A stretch of DNA of 64,000 nucleotides from Mucilaginibacter cryoferens. GTDB lineage: Bacteria > Bacteroidota > Bacteroidia > Sphingobacteriales > Sphingobacteriaceae. Made by a program: the position numbers and the translations under genes. How positions within the stretch are numbered: position 1 is the stretch's first letter; the number at the start of each line of letters is the position of its first letter. This document shows positions 16,269-25,660 of the stretch, piece by piece. The stretch covers positions 143,961 through 207,960 of the forward strand of contig NZ_JACHCR010000010.1 in NCBI RefSeq assembly GCF_014205845.1. Direction: 5' to 3'. The notes under the pieces are model-generated. The model worked only from the letters and a program-made list of their open reading frames with translations, was not told the DNA's origin and did no database searches.

Positions 16269-16850
16269 TCATTGTTTTTCCAAATGCCGTGTGAGAAAGA
16301 AAAGTTTATAACCCAATTCTAATTCGCTGTAAATGTGAAATCCAAAACGACTGTACCAAGCTAAATTCTCGGTGGTAGAAGTTTCCAAATAAACAGGCAA
16401 ATCCTTTTGATTTGCATATTCAATAACCTCTTTAAGTAGATTGCTTCCCGCACCCGCATGTTGAAACATGCGATTTACACCAATAAACCATAGGTAAGCC
16501 ATTGGTTCTTTAGGCTGAATTGCTTTTATTTTTGATTCGCGTTTTAATGTTTTTGCAATACCCCAAATGGTAATAGCCTTGAAAATTAGTTCGATATCAA
16601 GCAAAAGAGCATAAAAACTAAATTTCTTTAAATGAGGATACAAAATCAATGCACACGCCTCGCCGTTTTCGTTTAAAAACACCTCGCCAAATTCCATACA
16701 CATATCAAATGAATAGGCCATGAGCGCCTTAATCCGTAATAATCTACGGTTATCTTGGCGAACAATATAGTTGACGCTTTTATTGTCGGTAAATGCGCTG
16801 GTTAATATCTCTATCGCCAATTCTCTTTTTGCACTATTTACTTTTAACAT
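16269..16850 (-). CDS. GNAT-family N-acetyltransferase
   Basis: A 193-residue acyltransferase of the GNAT fold. The C-terminal part holds the acetyl-CoA binding pattern (a short version of Q/R-x-x-G-x-G/A: HAGAGSNLLKEVIEYA near 137-152) and the late strand VYLETSTTENLAWYSRFGF typical of the family. It lies between the alpha-oxoamine synthase (20 nt) and the 7-TM LuxR protein (1 nt) in one operon. It might acylate the aminoketone product of the upstream enzyme; the substrate cannot be read from the sequence. Confidence 0.8.
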   Translation of the reverse strand: MLKVNSAKRELAIEILTSAFTDNKSVNYIVRQDNRRLLRIKALMAYSFDMCMEFGEVFLNENGEACALILYPHLKKFSFYALLLDIELIFKAITIWGIAKTLKRESKIKAIQPKEPMAYLWFIGVNRMFQHAGAGSNLLKEVIEYANQKDLPVYLETSTTENLAWYSRFGFHIYSELELGYKLFFLTRHLEKQ

Positions 16851-16870
16851 AGAAGGATTAATTTAGAAGA

Positions 16871-18166
16871 TTAGTTGTTGTGTTTACTGGAGATATGCAA
16901 TTGTGCATCTATTTCGCTAAACGCACTTAAAACTTTGTCCAAATGTGCTTTTGTATGCGTAGCCATCACGTTCATCCTGATTCGGGCGTTTTTTTTAGAT
17001 ACAGCCGGGTACATGATCGGGTTGGTGTAAACACCCAATTTCAGGAGTAAACGTCCTGCTTCCAAAGTCTTCATGATATCGCCAACCTTGACTGGAATTA
17101 CCGCCGAGGATGTAGTCCCGACATCAAATCCTAACTTGATTAAACCGTTTTTTAAGTATTCAATATTTTCCCAAAGGCGGGTTCGCCATTCCGGTTCTTC
17201 GTCGATCAGGTCTATGGCTTTAAGGATTCCCATTAATGCTGGTGTGGCGGTCGTAGAGAATAAATGTTGTTTTGATTGATACTTCAGGTAAGTAATGATC
17301 TCCGGGCTGGCGATCACATAACCTCCAATATTACCAAGTGCTTTGCTAAATGTGCCGGTAATGATATCAACTTGATCGAACGCGTTATACATTTCAATTA
17401 CGCCCCGGCCGGTATCACCAACTACGCCTATCCCGTGCGCATCATCAACAACCAGGTATGCGCCGTATCGATGCGTAATTTCGGCTATTTTGTCAATGGG
17501 AGCCACATCACCATCCTGGCTATAAACGCCATCAATGATGACCATTTTAGTGCGATAACTATCCTGGGCATTTTTCAATACGCGTTCCAGCCCGACCAGG
17601 TCATTATGCAGGAAGGTTTTTACAGCGGTCGTTAAAACTCCCTCATAAACACTGGCATGAACATTCATATCGAGAATCGCCAAATCGTTTTTTGCGACGT
17701 CCTTATCCCGATTATCTTTATGCAGGATACATTGTAACGTGGCGCTGTTTGCTGTGTAACCCGTTGTATATAAAATGGCATCGGTTCGTTTACAGAATTC
17801 AGCAATTTTCTTTTCGAGTTGCTGGTGATAAACGAAATGTCCGCCAATTGCCGGGGAAGCGCCTGAGCCAGTACCAAATTGTTCAACGCCGTTTATCACC
17901 GCAGCCTTAATCAAAGGATGTTGGCTAAATCCGAGGTAATCGTTGGATACTAAGCAAACACACCATGTGGGATGTTCATCGCCCGGCAATATCAAATGCA
18001 TTTCGGGCCCAACCGGTGAGAGTGATTCAATCCGGTAATTGAGGTGCCCGTTTTCTTTTAAAAAATTTAAGTATTGAACAAATTCCTTGGCCGTGGTGTA
18101 GATGTCCTGGCCAGGAATATTCTCGAAGTCTTTGAAACTCGCAGTCGCAAAATCAATGGTTTTCAT
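16871..18166 (-). CDS. Alpha-oxoamine synthase-family PLP enzyme (KBL/BioF/SPT/CqsA-like)
   Basis: A 431-residue fold-type I PLP enzyme that would condense an acyl-CoA with an amino acid to an aminoketone. The family glycine-rich block is GTGSGASPAIGG, the PLP-contacting segment is DDAHGIGVVG (about 240), and the Schiff-base lysine is near residue 275 in TFSKALGNIGGY, closest to serine palmitoyltransferase. A 60-residue N-terminal extension is unlike housekeeping SPT. I chose the start at 18166; the frame stays open to 18244 through an inverted repeat. It heads an operon with a GNAT and a 7-TM LuxR protein, which suggests a small-molecule product rather than a membrane lipid. Confidence 0.82.
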   Translation of the reverse strand: MKTIDFATASFKDFENIPGQDIYTTAKEFVQYLNFLKENGHLNYRIESLSPVGPEMHLILPGDEHPTWCVCLVSNDYLGFSQHPLIKAAVINGVEQFGTGSGASPAIGGHFVYHQQLEKKIAEFCKRTDAILYTTGYTANSATLQCILHKDNRDKDVAKNDLAILDMNVHASVYEGVLTTAVKTFLHNDLVGLERVLKNAQDSYRTKMVIIDGVYSQDGDVAPIDKIAEITHRYGAYLVVDDAHGIGVVGDTGRGVIEMYNAFDQVDIITGTFSKALGNIGGYVIASPEIITYLKYQSKQHLFSTTATPALMGILKAIDLIDEEPEWRTRLWENIEYLKNGLIKLGFDVGTTSSAVIPVKVGDIMKTLEAGRLLLKLGVYTNPIMYPAVSKKNARIRMNVMATHTKAHLDKVLSAFSEIDAQLHISSKHNN

Positions 18167-18211
18167 GATGTAGAAGATAGATGTACCGTTAAAAATAGGT
18201 GTCATAAATTT

Positions 18212-18285
18212 AAAAAACTGGGACATGCTATTTTTTTTTAACAATTGTTAATCAATAAGAAATATTTTACCATGTCCCAGTTTTT
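18212..18285. repeat. Perfect 15-bp inverted repeat in divergent promoter
   Basis: AAAAACTGGGACATG (18213-18227) is repeated in inverse orientation at 18271-18285, separated by 43 nt of AT-rich DNA. It lies between the divergent oxoamine synthase and Crp/Fnr-like genes. It is a candidate operator pair for the Crp/Fnr-like or LuxR protein, or a small mobile footprint. A TAATTTTG element (18301-18308), matching TAnnTTTG, lies just to the right. Confidence 0.6.
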
Positions 18286-18386
18286 ATGATTTTGAGCATT
18301 TAATTTTGCAACCTTTCTTTCAAAAGTCGATTTATCGTATAGAAAGAATGAATTGATAAGAAGTTGCACCTTAAAATATTCTGAAA

Positions 18387-18953
18387 ATGAATACGGAAAG
18401 ACTAATAAAATCACTTACTGCACATGCCGATCTTTCGCCGCAGTTAATCACTAATTTGGAAAAAAAGTTAAAAGAAGAATATTATAAAACCCATCAAATC
18501 CTGCATGCTGCAGGCCAGCAGGAAAACCGTATCTACTTCCTGGAAAAAGGACTAATGAGAAATTACTATTACGACCATCATGGCAATGAACATACGGTCA
18601 GATTTTGGGAAGCCGACGATTTGTTTTTTTCTTGTCAGGGTTACTACGCAGTACCATCTTATTTTTATACGGAGATTATGGAAGCATCGACCTTAATCAC
18701 GCTTAGCTACACTTCATTGCATGAATTGGATAGCAAATATTCCGAGGTTGCAACCCTAATTAAAAATATGCTGCTCCGTCATCAGCAGGAAGAATACGAA
18801 ATACAACGATTGATTGACTTACCGCCTGAAGAACGATACATAACATTGCGCACAAAGAAGCCAAATATTTTCAAAAAAGCGCCTGCCCGAATAATTGCTT
18901 CGTACCTGCACCTGACAAGAGAAACGCTTACCCGCTATATAGGGCGCAACTAA
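18387..18953 (+). CDS. Crp/Fnr-family transcriptional regulator
   Basis: A 188-residue protein. The N-terminal cyclic-nucleotide-binding-like beta-roll spans about 20-110 (IYFLEKGLMRNYYYDHHGNEHTVRFW) and is followed by the dimerisation helix (about 112-140). The C-terminal HTH is short: TRETLTRYIGRN is the recognition helix of Bacteroidetes Crp-like proteins. No Fnr-type Fe-S cysteines are seen. It is transcribed away from the oxoamine synthase operon with the inverted repeat between them, so it may control that operon. Confidence 0.82.
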   Translation: MNTERLIKSLTAHADLSPQLITNLEKKLKEEYYKTHQILHAAGQQENRIYFLEKGLMRNYYYDHHGNEHTVRFWEADDLFFSCQGYYAVPSYFYTEIMEASTLITLSYTSLHELDSKYSEVATLIKNMLLRHQQEEYEIQRLIDLPPEERYITLRTKKPNIFKKAPARIIASYLHLTRETLTRYIGRN

Positions 18954-19105
18954 GAATTGCGAAAAACGTTTTTGAATAGTGATTCCCGTCACACTTCCTA
19001 ATGAAATTTTCATTTGAAACTGCAAGAAATCAGCATAGAAATAGCGATTTGCATCACATGCCGATAGGTTTCGACAACCTAATTTTATGATGTCAATTAA
19101 CCACT

Positions 19106-19588
19106 ATGAAAGCCAGATATATCAAACAGGTAGTTACAATACTATTAATTCTCTTATTTACCTACACGGCTACCAGCAAATTCTTAGACTACGAGAAGTT
19201 TGTATTTCAAATGCGCTTAGCTCCGGTACCATTCATGAAAATGTCTGCTCCAATCTTAGGTTACATAGTTCCTGCTGTTGAAATACTTATCGCCATTGCT
19301 TTAGGTGTTGGGTTCTTTCACTCAACGGTTAGTATTAAAGCATTGTACGCTTCGGTGATCTTATTATCAATATTTGAGGTTTACATCACTATTATGCTAT
19401 TATCAGATTCGCATTTACCTTGTACTTGTGGAGGCATCGTTTCTCAAATGGGATGGAAACAGCATTTATTTTTTAACGCCTTCTTCATCATAGGTGGAAT
19501 TTTCACAATTAGATTTTTACAAAAGAATCATGCATCGCGGCCTATTAGGACCGCCCTTGATGATCATAAAATACTTTCACGCGCGTAA
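19106..19588 (+). CDS. MauE/DoxX-like redox-associated membrane protein
   Basis: A 160-residue protein with four transmembrane segments (about 8-26, 50-72, 80-100, 118-137). A Cys-x-Cys pair (C106, C108) sits in the LPCTCGG loop facing the periplasm. MauE-type proteins are DsbB/DsbD-like electron carriers that work with thioredoxin-like proteins on disulfide formation. The downstream small secreted peptide and the nearby TlpA-like thioredoxin fit that role. It is followed at 67 nt by the peptide gene. Confidence 0.78.
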   Translation: MKARYIKQVVTILLILLFTYTATSKFLDYEKFVFQMRLAPVPFMKMSAPILGYIVPAVEILIAIALGVGFFHSTVSIKALYASVILLSIFEVYITIMLLSDSHLPCTCGGIVSQMGWKQHLFFNAFFIIGGIFTIRFLQKNHASRPIRTALDDHKILSRA

Positions 19589-19654
19589 GGACAGGTAGTG
19601 CCGTTGCCTGTAATTCAATTCAATGGCGTAATTATTAATTCAATACATAAAATC

Positions 19655-19897
19655 ATGAAAAAGTTAAAAATTAGCATGTTGGCTTTATTGTTTACTGTTG
19701 GCATTGGTGGTGCTGCTTTGCAAAAGATTCACGCGGCTCCAAAGAAACTTGACCAGCAATATTCCTGGAACAACGGAGATTTTACAGGTTCAATTGCCGA
19801 TGCGAGGGATCACTATGATTGTCCCGCAGGTACAGCGGTTACTTGTGCCACAGGAACTGCCCCCAATCTTCCAACAGTTACTATTAAAAAACCGTAA
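19655..19897 (+). CDS. Small secreted two-cysteine peptide (DUF6520-like)
   Basis: An 80-residue precursor. A signal peptide (residues 1-28, cleavage near IHAAP) is followed by a mature peptide of about 52 residues with two cysteines (C56, C64) in DCPAGTAVTCATG. The layout matches the DUF6520 family of small exported Bacteroidetes proteins. The start at MKKLK is chosen because the upstream in-frame extension has no signal-like character. It follows the MauE-like gene on the same strand and ends at a strong terminator. A disulfide between the two cysteines, made with the neighbouring redox proteins, is plausible. Confidence 0.7.
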   Translation: MKKLKISMLALLFTVGIGGAALQKIHAAPKKLDQQYSWNNGDFTGSIADARDHYDCPAGTAVTCATGTAPNLPTVTIKKP

Positions 19898-19904
19898 TAA
19901 AGTT

Positions 19905-19940
19905 CACAGCACACGATTTAGGAATCGCGTGCTGTGTTTT
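19905..19940. terminator. Convergent-gene terminator
   Basis: CACAGCACACGATT pairs with AATCGCGTGCTGTG (one mismatch) and is followed by TTTT. It lies between the converging peptide gene (stop 19897) and the thioredoxin-like gene (stop 19939), so it may serve both. Confidence 0.85.
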
Positions 19941-21246
19941 AATTTATATTATTAATAACGATACAATCCAGCTTCCGTGATTCTTCGACCATTGTTAAGC
20001 CATAAGGAGCCAATGATTTTCTAACCTCTTCCATATCGCCAAAGTTTATACTCATTTGAAAATCTACAATTCTTTTGGGATCAATTCCTGTTTCATCAAT
20101 GATTGTATGGGGAGGAGTAATTTTTAATCCATTAGTGTAAATTAAAAACTTACCCCAAGGCAGAGTAATTTTCAATATGCTGTTATTAACCTTATCAAAA
20201 TGATTCGTGTCGGTTTTAGTGGTGTAAAAACTGTTGCCATTATCAAGCTTTTTAAGGATCAGACAATTAACCGAACGTTTTTCAGTAACGCTATTGACGT
20301 TGAAAAATAAGTTTAATTCAGATTGAATGTGTTTTAGAATCCTCTCTTTAGATATTTTATTATTGGCTTTAATTTCATAAATATATATTTTGGCAGGATC
20401 TGAAAAGTTTGCGGTGTCGTTGAAATTTATGAGTATCCGATCGTTAGATATTGGTCGATCTGAATAACCGTATGCCATCTTATATAAGCTTTTGAAATTA
20501 AAGCTATTTCCACTAATAGATTTTGAATTTTGCATATCTAACCCATTAACTTCTAAACTTCCCGAAGTGTATTGATTGAAATCGAGTGGGGCCAAATAAG
20601 AATACATATAATATGCATTTCCAAGGTAAGGATACATTTGTACCAAAAGTGGATCACGTACATTAGGATCTGGAATGTTCCTTTTCACCTTAAATGATAG
20701 TGCTTTACCTTTAAGGAATTTTCTAATATTTGGTTTTGAAACGTATGATTCTTCGCTGATATATTTAATAGTTCCTTGTTTGTCGATCCAAATATATTGC
20801 GGTACAAAAGAAAGATTAAAATAACCTGCTAAGTTTTCTTTACCGTTTATAAATGGTAAGCTGTTCTTCCTGACATTCTCTGCTCTGATCGCACACTTCT
20901 TGACTTCAACATCAGAGTTTTTCGTCACCATCAAAACTTGAATACTGTCTTTAAACTCTTTTTGCAATGCCACAATTTCAGGCATGTGATCGATACATGA
21001 ACCGCAATACGTACCCCACATATCAAGGATAATCAGGTTAGCTTTAATATCAGACAATCTGATTTTTTTGTCCTTGTAATTATTTACATTAAAATATCGG
21101 TTAGGTATCTTATCACCAACATGTAAAATCAACCGATTTTCGGGATGATTTTTAGAGGGTTTTACTCTAACCTGGCCGTTGCCAGGCGTGATTGAACATG
21201 TCAACAGAAAAACAACAGCTAAAATTTTATTAGGAAGCATTCTCAT
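19939..21246 (-). CDS. TlpA-like thioredoxin with C-terminal DUF3738-like domain
   Basis: A 435-residue exported protein. A signal peptide (1-24) is followed by a thioredoxin/TlpA domain (about 40-175) with the active-site motif CGSC at 81-84 (WGTYCGSCIDHMPE). A C-terminal domain of about 230 residues ends in YGLTMVEESRKLDCIVI, the pattern of DUF3738 (TIGR03435). It is the last gene of the susC-susD operon (1 nt gap after susD). Such proteins reduce or oxidise periplasmic disulfides; the substrate could be the two-cysteine peptide or the SusC/D complex. Confidence 0.82.
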   Translation of the reverse strand: MRMLPNKILAVVFLLTCSITPGNGQVRVKPSKNHPENRLILHVGDKIPNRYFNVNNYKDKKIRLSDIKANLIILDMWGTYCGSCIDHMPEIVALQKEFKDSIQVLMVTKNSDVEVKKCAIRAENVRKNSLPFINGKENLAGYFNLSFVPQYIWIDKQGTIKYISEESYVSKPNIRKFLKGKALSFKVKRNIPDPNVRDPLLVQMYPYLGNAYYMYSYLAPLDFNQYTSGSLEVNGLDMQNSKSISGNSFNFKSLYKMAYGYSDRPISNDRILINFNDTANFSDPAKIYIYEIKANNKISKERILKHIQSELNLFFNVNSVTEKRSVNCLILKKLDNGNSFYTTKTDTNHFDKVNNSILKITLPWGKFLIYTNGLKITPPHTIIDETGIDPKRIVDFQMSINFGDMEEVRKSLAPYGLTMVEESRKLDCIVINNIN

Positions 21247-21247
21247 A

Positions 21248-22603
21248 TTAATATCCTGGGTTTTGCTTTAAGTTGGGATTAGTGCTAATTTCATATTGCG
21301 GGACGGGCAGTAATATTGCCGTAGATTTCCAGGTGGGTTTAATTCCACCCATGACGATATTTAAAGCTCCGTTTCTTTTAAGATCCAAAAACCTATTTCC
21401 CCATTCGGTGAACAACTCGACCTGCCGTTCATGGAGGATAGCAGTAAGAACAGATTTCTTATCGGTTGATCCGCTGTAATCACCAAGACCCGCTCTTTTA
21501 CGTAGCACATTAAGATCAGCTATTGCGCCATTGTAGTTATCTTGTTGGGCTCTTGCTTCCGCACGGATGAGATATTGCTCTCCAGCACGTAAGGCGATTA
21601 AATATTCCGGCGAGGCAGTATTAGTACTCCGGTTATGATATTTATAAGGGGAATAGAAGGTATTTATGCCAATTGTTTTTTTAGATATCCAGTTTGATAG
21701 CCTGAGGTCTCCCGGTTCGAATGCATTTAATTGAGTCGTGGTATAAAAATATTGTGGCGCACCCGAACTTGGAATCAAATTAGTGCCATCCGCTATGTAA
21801 CCGTACTGTGTCCAGAACGAAAATATAGTCTCCAGGCTGTTTGCTAAAAAAGCGTCTGTTGTTTTTGGCAGTGGCGAATATAAACCTGATCCAATAACAG
21901 CGGATGCGGAGGCCTCCGCATTAACCCAGTCCATTTGCCACAAGTACACTCTTGATAGCAAAGCAGTCGCGGCATATTTGTTGGATCGTACTCGTCCGGT
22001 TCCGATATAGTTTACTGGAAGGCCATTTTGCGCGTCTTTCAAGTCCTGAATAATCTGTTTGTAAACAATAGCAGAATCGGTTTGAACGGCTGAGGCATTA
22101 GCACTTACACTTGTTTGCAAAGTAAGCGGCACTGAACCATAGGTATTGATCAGATAGAAATAGGAGAAAGCCCTTAAAAATTTGGCTTCATTTGTAAATT
22201 GCCTTATTGTTAATGCAGGCAGATTAGGAGATTTTTGCAATTGTTCTATGAGGTCATTACAACTGTAAATTGCGAAATATGATTTTTGCCAAAAATTTAA
22301 GTTAGCTGTATTCGCAGGGGCTACCGCGCTGTTTTTGTATTGTATATTATCTTGTGTGATACCTCCATAACTTAACTCGTCCGAATAACAACTTAAAAAT
22401 TTATTATAGTTAGAATTAATGGAAGTATTAAATTGAACATAGACATTCACCATCGCGGAAGTAGCTGTCGTACTATCAGCGAAGACCTCATCAGTAGTAA
22501 GTTGATTTTGCGGTGAAGGTATTTCAATCATTTTTTTACAACTATGGAGCACAATTGTGCTTGTCAATAATAAGATGAGTTGCATATGGAATTTTGATTT
22601 CAT
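21248..22603 (-). CDS. susD: SusD/RagB family outer-membrane lipoprotein
   Basis: A 451-residue SusD-like lid protein. The signal peptide carries a lipobox (residues 14-22, VLHSCKK). The TPR-like helical fold, the FLRAFSYF motif and the C-terminal ILHERQVELFTEWGNRFLDLKRNG block are all SusD hallmarks. It pairs with the SusC channel (12 nt upstream) to capture and import a ligand. No glycosidase is present next to this pair, unusual for a polysaccharide locus; peptides or other nutrients are possible. Confidence 0.92.
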   Translation of the reverse strand: MKSKFHMQLILLLTSTIVLHSCKKMIEIPSPQNQLTTDEVFADSTTATSAMVNVYVQFNTSINSNYNKFLSCYSDELSYGGITQDNIQYKNSAVAPANTANLNFWQKSYFAIYSCNDLIEQLQKSPNLPALTIRQFTNEAKFLRAFSYFYLINTYGSVPLTLQTSVSANASAVQTDSAIVYKQIIQDLKDAQNGLPVNYIGTGRVRSNKYAATALLSRVYLWQMDWVNAEASASAVIGSGLYSPLPKTTDAFLANSLETIFSFWTQYGYIADGTNLIPSSGAPQYFYTTTQLNAFEPGDLRLSNWISKKTIGINTFYSPYKYHNRSTNTASPEYLIALRAGEQYLIRAEARAQQDNYNGAIADLNVLRKRAGLGDYSGSTDKKSVLTAILHERQVELFTEWGNRFLDLKRNGALNIVMGGIKPTWKSTAILLPVPQYEISTNPNLKQNPGY

Positions 22604-22614
22604 GTTTACGTAAA

Positions 22615-25602
22615 TTAAAATGTGATTTGTACACCCAATACAATTGAACGCATTGGCGGAAGATTTGCAGAATATCCAAAGGCACCGGATTCAGGGTCCA
22701 GGAAAGGGTTGTTTTTATGCCATAACGTATATAAATTCTGACCTTGTCCGTAAATTTTTAATTGATCTATACCTAAGCTTGATGCCCATCCTTTTGTCAA
22801 GGTATAGGATAGTGCGACATTTTTTAACCTGAAGTAAGAGGCGTCAAAGTAGTTAACTGACGAACCGGCAAAATTATAGTCGATATTAGTTGATGCTTTG
22901 GGGACATTAGTTATATCCCCTGGCTTTTGCCAGCGGTTCAACAAATATTGATAGCTATTAGTAGCTATCCCTGGGCTATACAATATATCACCACGGGCCA
23001 TTTGCTTTACGAATTGGCCAAAAATGTCAAGTTGCCAGTGCTTGTAAGTGAAGGTATTGCCGAATCCACCATAAAAATCTGGAGTTGTTTTTCCAATTGT
23101 ATTATAAAAATACGGACTGGTGGATGTACTTCCTGGCTGTGGTGCGTATGTCGCGTTACCTGTACTTGGATCTACGGATGTTAAACGATATCCATATACC
23201 CTCGTAATGTCCTCACCAATCACAAGGGTATTGGCGTAACTTGAACCCGCCAGGTTCTGAAAACTTACCAGTTTGTTTTTCGGCACAGTGATATTAAACG
23301 TTGTTGTCCAGCTGAAATCCTTTTCCTGAATATTTTTAGTATTTAATTCAAACTCCCACCCGGTATTTTGAACCACAGCGGGTAAGTTGGCCTGGTAACT
23401 TTTAAAGCCTGTTATGGTTGGAATTGCATAGGACACCAACTGGTTTGAACTTCTGCTTTGATATCTATTTACCGTTAATAAGATACGGTCTGTAAAAAAA
23501 CCCAACTCTATAGCCGCCTCTAATTTTTTGTTAACCTCCCAATGAAAATCAGCGTTAGATATCCGGGAGGGTTGCAGACCAGCTATATCCTGATAGTACT
23601 GCCCAGAGTTAGAATAGGTAGATAAGTATTGGTAATCGGGAATTTGGTCGTTTCCAACAATGCCATAACTTCCCCTTAGTTTACCATAACTAATAAACGG
23701 GAGCATGTTCTTAAACCAATTTTCCTTGCTAAATAACCATGCGGCTCCCACCGCTCCGAACGTACCGAACTGATTGCCCGGGCCAAATCTCGACGACCCA
23801 TCCCGCCTGATACTTGCATTTACTATGTATTTGTCGTTAATGTTATAATTAGCCCTTCCGAATACAGACACGTATTTATATTGCAGGTATGAGTTATTAA
23901 TCCCGTCTATAGATCCGGCTGATGATATGTTATTCAACAATGCATCATTACTAAAGTTACTTACATTGATAAGAAGGCCCTGATTGAGTGAACTTTGAAA
24001 AGTGCCGCCGGTTAATAAATTGAGTGTACTATTTTTAAACTGTTTTTTATAGTTAAGCTGGGGCTCTACAATTATGGATTGATTCGAACTATTATTGAAG
24101 ATTGCTGAATTGATAGGGCTATAAGCCGGATTTTGCGAACTTTTCGGAAAAGTTTGTGTCTGGTCAATATTAATTTTGTTGTAGCCAACACTTGAGCTAA
24201 AAGTTAAATCCGAAGATATGTTATATTTTAAAACCAGGTTTGTTACGAAATTATTGGTCTTGACAATTGACTGTGCCTTGCTGTCACCAAGTGGATTTAT
24301 TCCAGAAGCCCAGTTAATATCACCGACTGGCGTTCTTAAAGGAAAATTCGGAGGTAGAAATAAGTCACCCTGAAAGGACAATGCGGGATCGATCAGGCGG
24401 TTGTTATCAAGCGTGTAGGTTCCTGAAAGTGAAATTGAAAATTTATTATTTAAACTGTGATGTTGTAAACTATAGCGCAATCCACCTCTCTGATAATAGC
24501 TATCGCCAATTAGTACGGTAGTTTCAGAATGATAATTTCCACCAATACTAAACGTCGTATTTTTATCACCTCCTGACACGCTGCCTTGGAAATTGGTTAC
24601 ATGACCAGTACTGCCTAAAAGATACTTAGGAAAATTGGTTGATTCTGTCTGGCTCCAAATAGTGAGATCAGGAGCGTAACTTGATGAGGTAGGGTCAGAA
24701 GAAGGTGTCAGGCCATCATTTTTAAATGCCTCTCTTCTAAGTTGCAAATATTGCTGAAGATTAAGCACAGAGGGATAACTGGCAATAGTATTAAAGCCTC
24801 GCGATAAGTTTAAATCAACTTTTGTTTTACCGGCTTTCCCTTGCTTTGTTGTAATTAAAACTACTCCATTCGATCCCCGTGATCCATAGATCGCTGTAGC
24901 ATCTACATCTTTTAATATGCTTATACTTTCTATATCATCTGGATTGATGCTATTAAATGGGCTGACAGCCCCGTTTAAGCTTGAAGTAGAAAGATCGTAA
25001 GTAACAGGCGTAGAAGAAAAGGGTACACCGTCTATGACATATAGAGGGTTCGTGCCTGCTAATATTGACCCCTTGCCTCTTATTTGTATATTAACTCCGC
25101 CACCCGGTAAACCATTTGCCTGTTGCACAAAAACTCCGGATGCTCTACCCGAAATAGCAGAAAGAACATTAGTGACTGGTTGTTTCTCAATATCTGCGGA
25201 GCTTATTGTAGAGATACTTCCAGTATTCAAACGTTTGGTTGTAGTACCGTAACCAATTACTTGCACTTCATTCAATGAATTAGCGTCAGCTTTTAATCGA
25301 ATAATCATTTCATTTGAATAGTTAATCGGAATTGAGGTTTCAAGGGTTTGAAAGCCAACGAAGCTTACCGTTAATGCACCTTTCAACGGCAAATTGCTAA
25401 GGACAAATTTGCCTTCCTTATCTGTAGAGGTTGCTACTGTCCCGTTTTTTATTTTGATGGTTGCACCAGGTAAAGGATTACCTTGTTCGTCAGTTACTTT
25501 TCCTTGAACTTGTCGCACATTGGGAGTGGTATTTAATTGGGCTAATGCCTTGAAATTTAAGCAAAGCGTAGCCAGTACTATAAAAAGTATAGTTTTTTTC
25601 AT
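22615..25602 (-). CDS. susC: SusC/RagA family TonB-linked outer-membrane transporter
   Basis: A 995-residue TonB-dependent channel. A signal peptide (1-21) is followed by a carboxypeptidase-like domain (about 30-110; GKVTDEQGNPLPGATI), a plug domain (about 115-230, with the SusC motifs VIDGVPF and SILKDVDATAIYGSRGSNGV) and a beta-barrel ending in IVLGVQITF. It is shorter than the chromosomal paralog at 47517. It is transcribed as an operon with susD and the TlpA-like gene. A long structured leader (25603-26100) lies upstream. Confidence 0.93.
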   Translation of the reverse strand: MKKTILFIVLATLCLNFKALAQLNTTPNVRQVQGKVTDEQGNPLPGATIKIKNGTVATSTDKEGKFVLSNLPLKGALTVSFVGFQTLETSIPINYSNEMIIRLKADANSLNEVQVIGYGTTTKRLNTGSISTISSADIEKQPVTNVLSAISGRASGVFVQQANGLPGGGVNIQIRGKGSILAGTNPLYVIDGVPFSSTPVTYDLSTSSLNGAVSPFNSINPDDIESISILKDVDATAIYGSRGSNGVVLITTKQGKAGKTKVDLNLSRGFNTIASYPSVLNLQQYLQLRREAFKNDGLTPSSDPTSSSYAPDLTIWSQTESTNFPKYLLGSTGHVTNFQGSVSGGDKNTTFSIGGNYHSETTVLIGDSYYQRGGLRYSLQHHSLNNKFSISLSGTYTLDNNRLIDPALSFQGDLFLPPNFPLRTPVGDINWASGINPLGDSKAQSIVKTNNFVTNLVLKYNISSDLTFSSSVGYNKINIDQTQTFPKSSQNPAYSPINSAIFNNSSNQSIIVEPQLNYKKQFKNSTLNLLTGGTFQSSLNQGLLINVSNFSNDALLNNISSAGSIDGINNSYLQYKYVSVFGRANYNINDKYIVNASIRRDGSSRFGPGNQFGTFGAVGAAWLFSKENWFKNMLPFISYGKLRGSYGIVGNDQIPDYQYLSTYSNSGQYYQDIAGLQPSRISNADFHWEVNKKLEAAIELGFFTDRILLTVNRYQSRSSNQLVSYAIPTITGFKSYQANLPAVVQNTGWEFELNTKNIQEKDFSWTTTFNITVPKNKLVSFQNLAGSSYANTLVIGEDITRVYGYRLTSVDPSTGNATYAPQPGSTSTSPYFYNTIGKTTPDFYGGFGNTFTYKHWQLDIFGQFVKQMARGDILYSPGIATNSYQYLLNRWQKPGDITNVPKASTNIDYNFAGSSVNYFDASYFRLKNVALSYTLTKGWASSLGIDQLKIYGQGQNLYTLWHKNNPFLDPESGAFGYSANLPPMRSIVLGVQITF

Positions 25603-25660
25603 GTATATTCAGTTAATAAGTTTGTCGATTAAATGCTACCGTTATTAAATACGGAGAATA

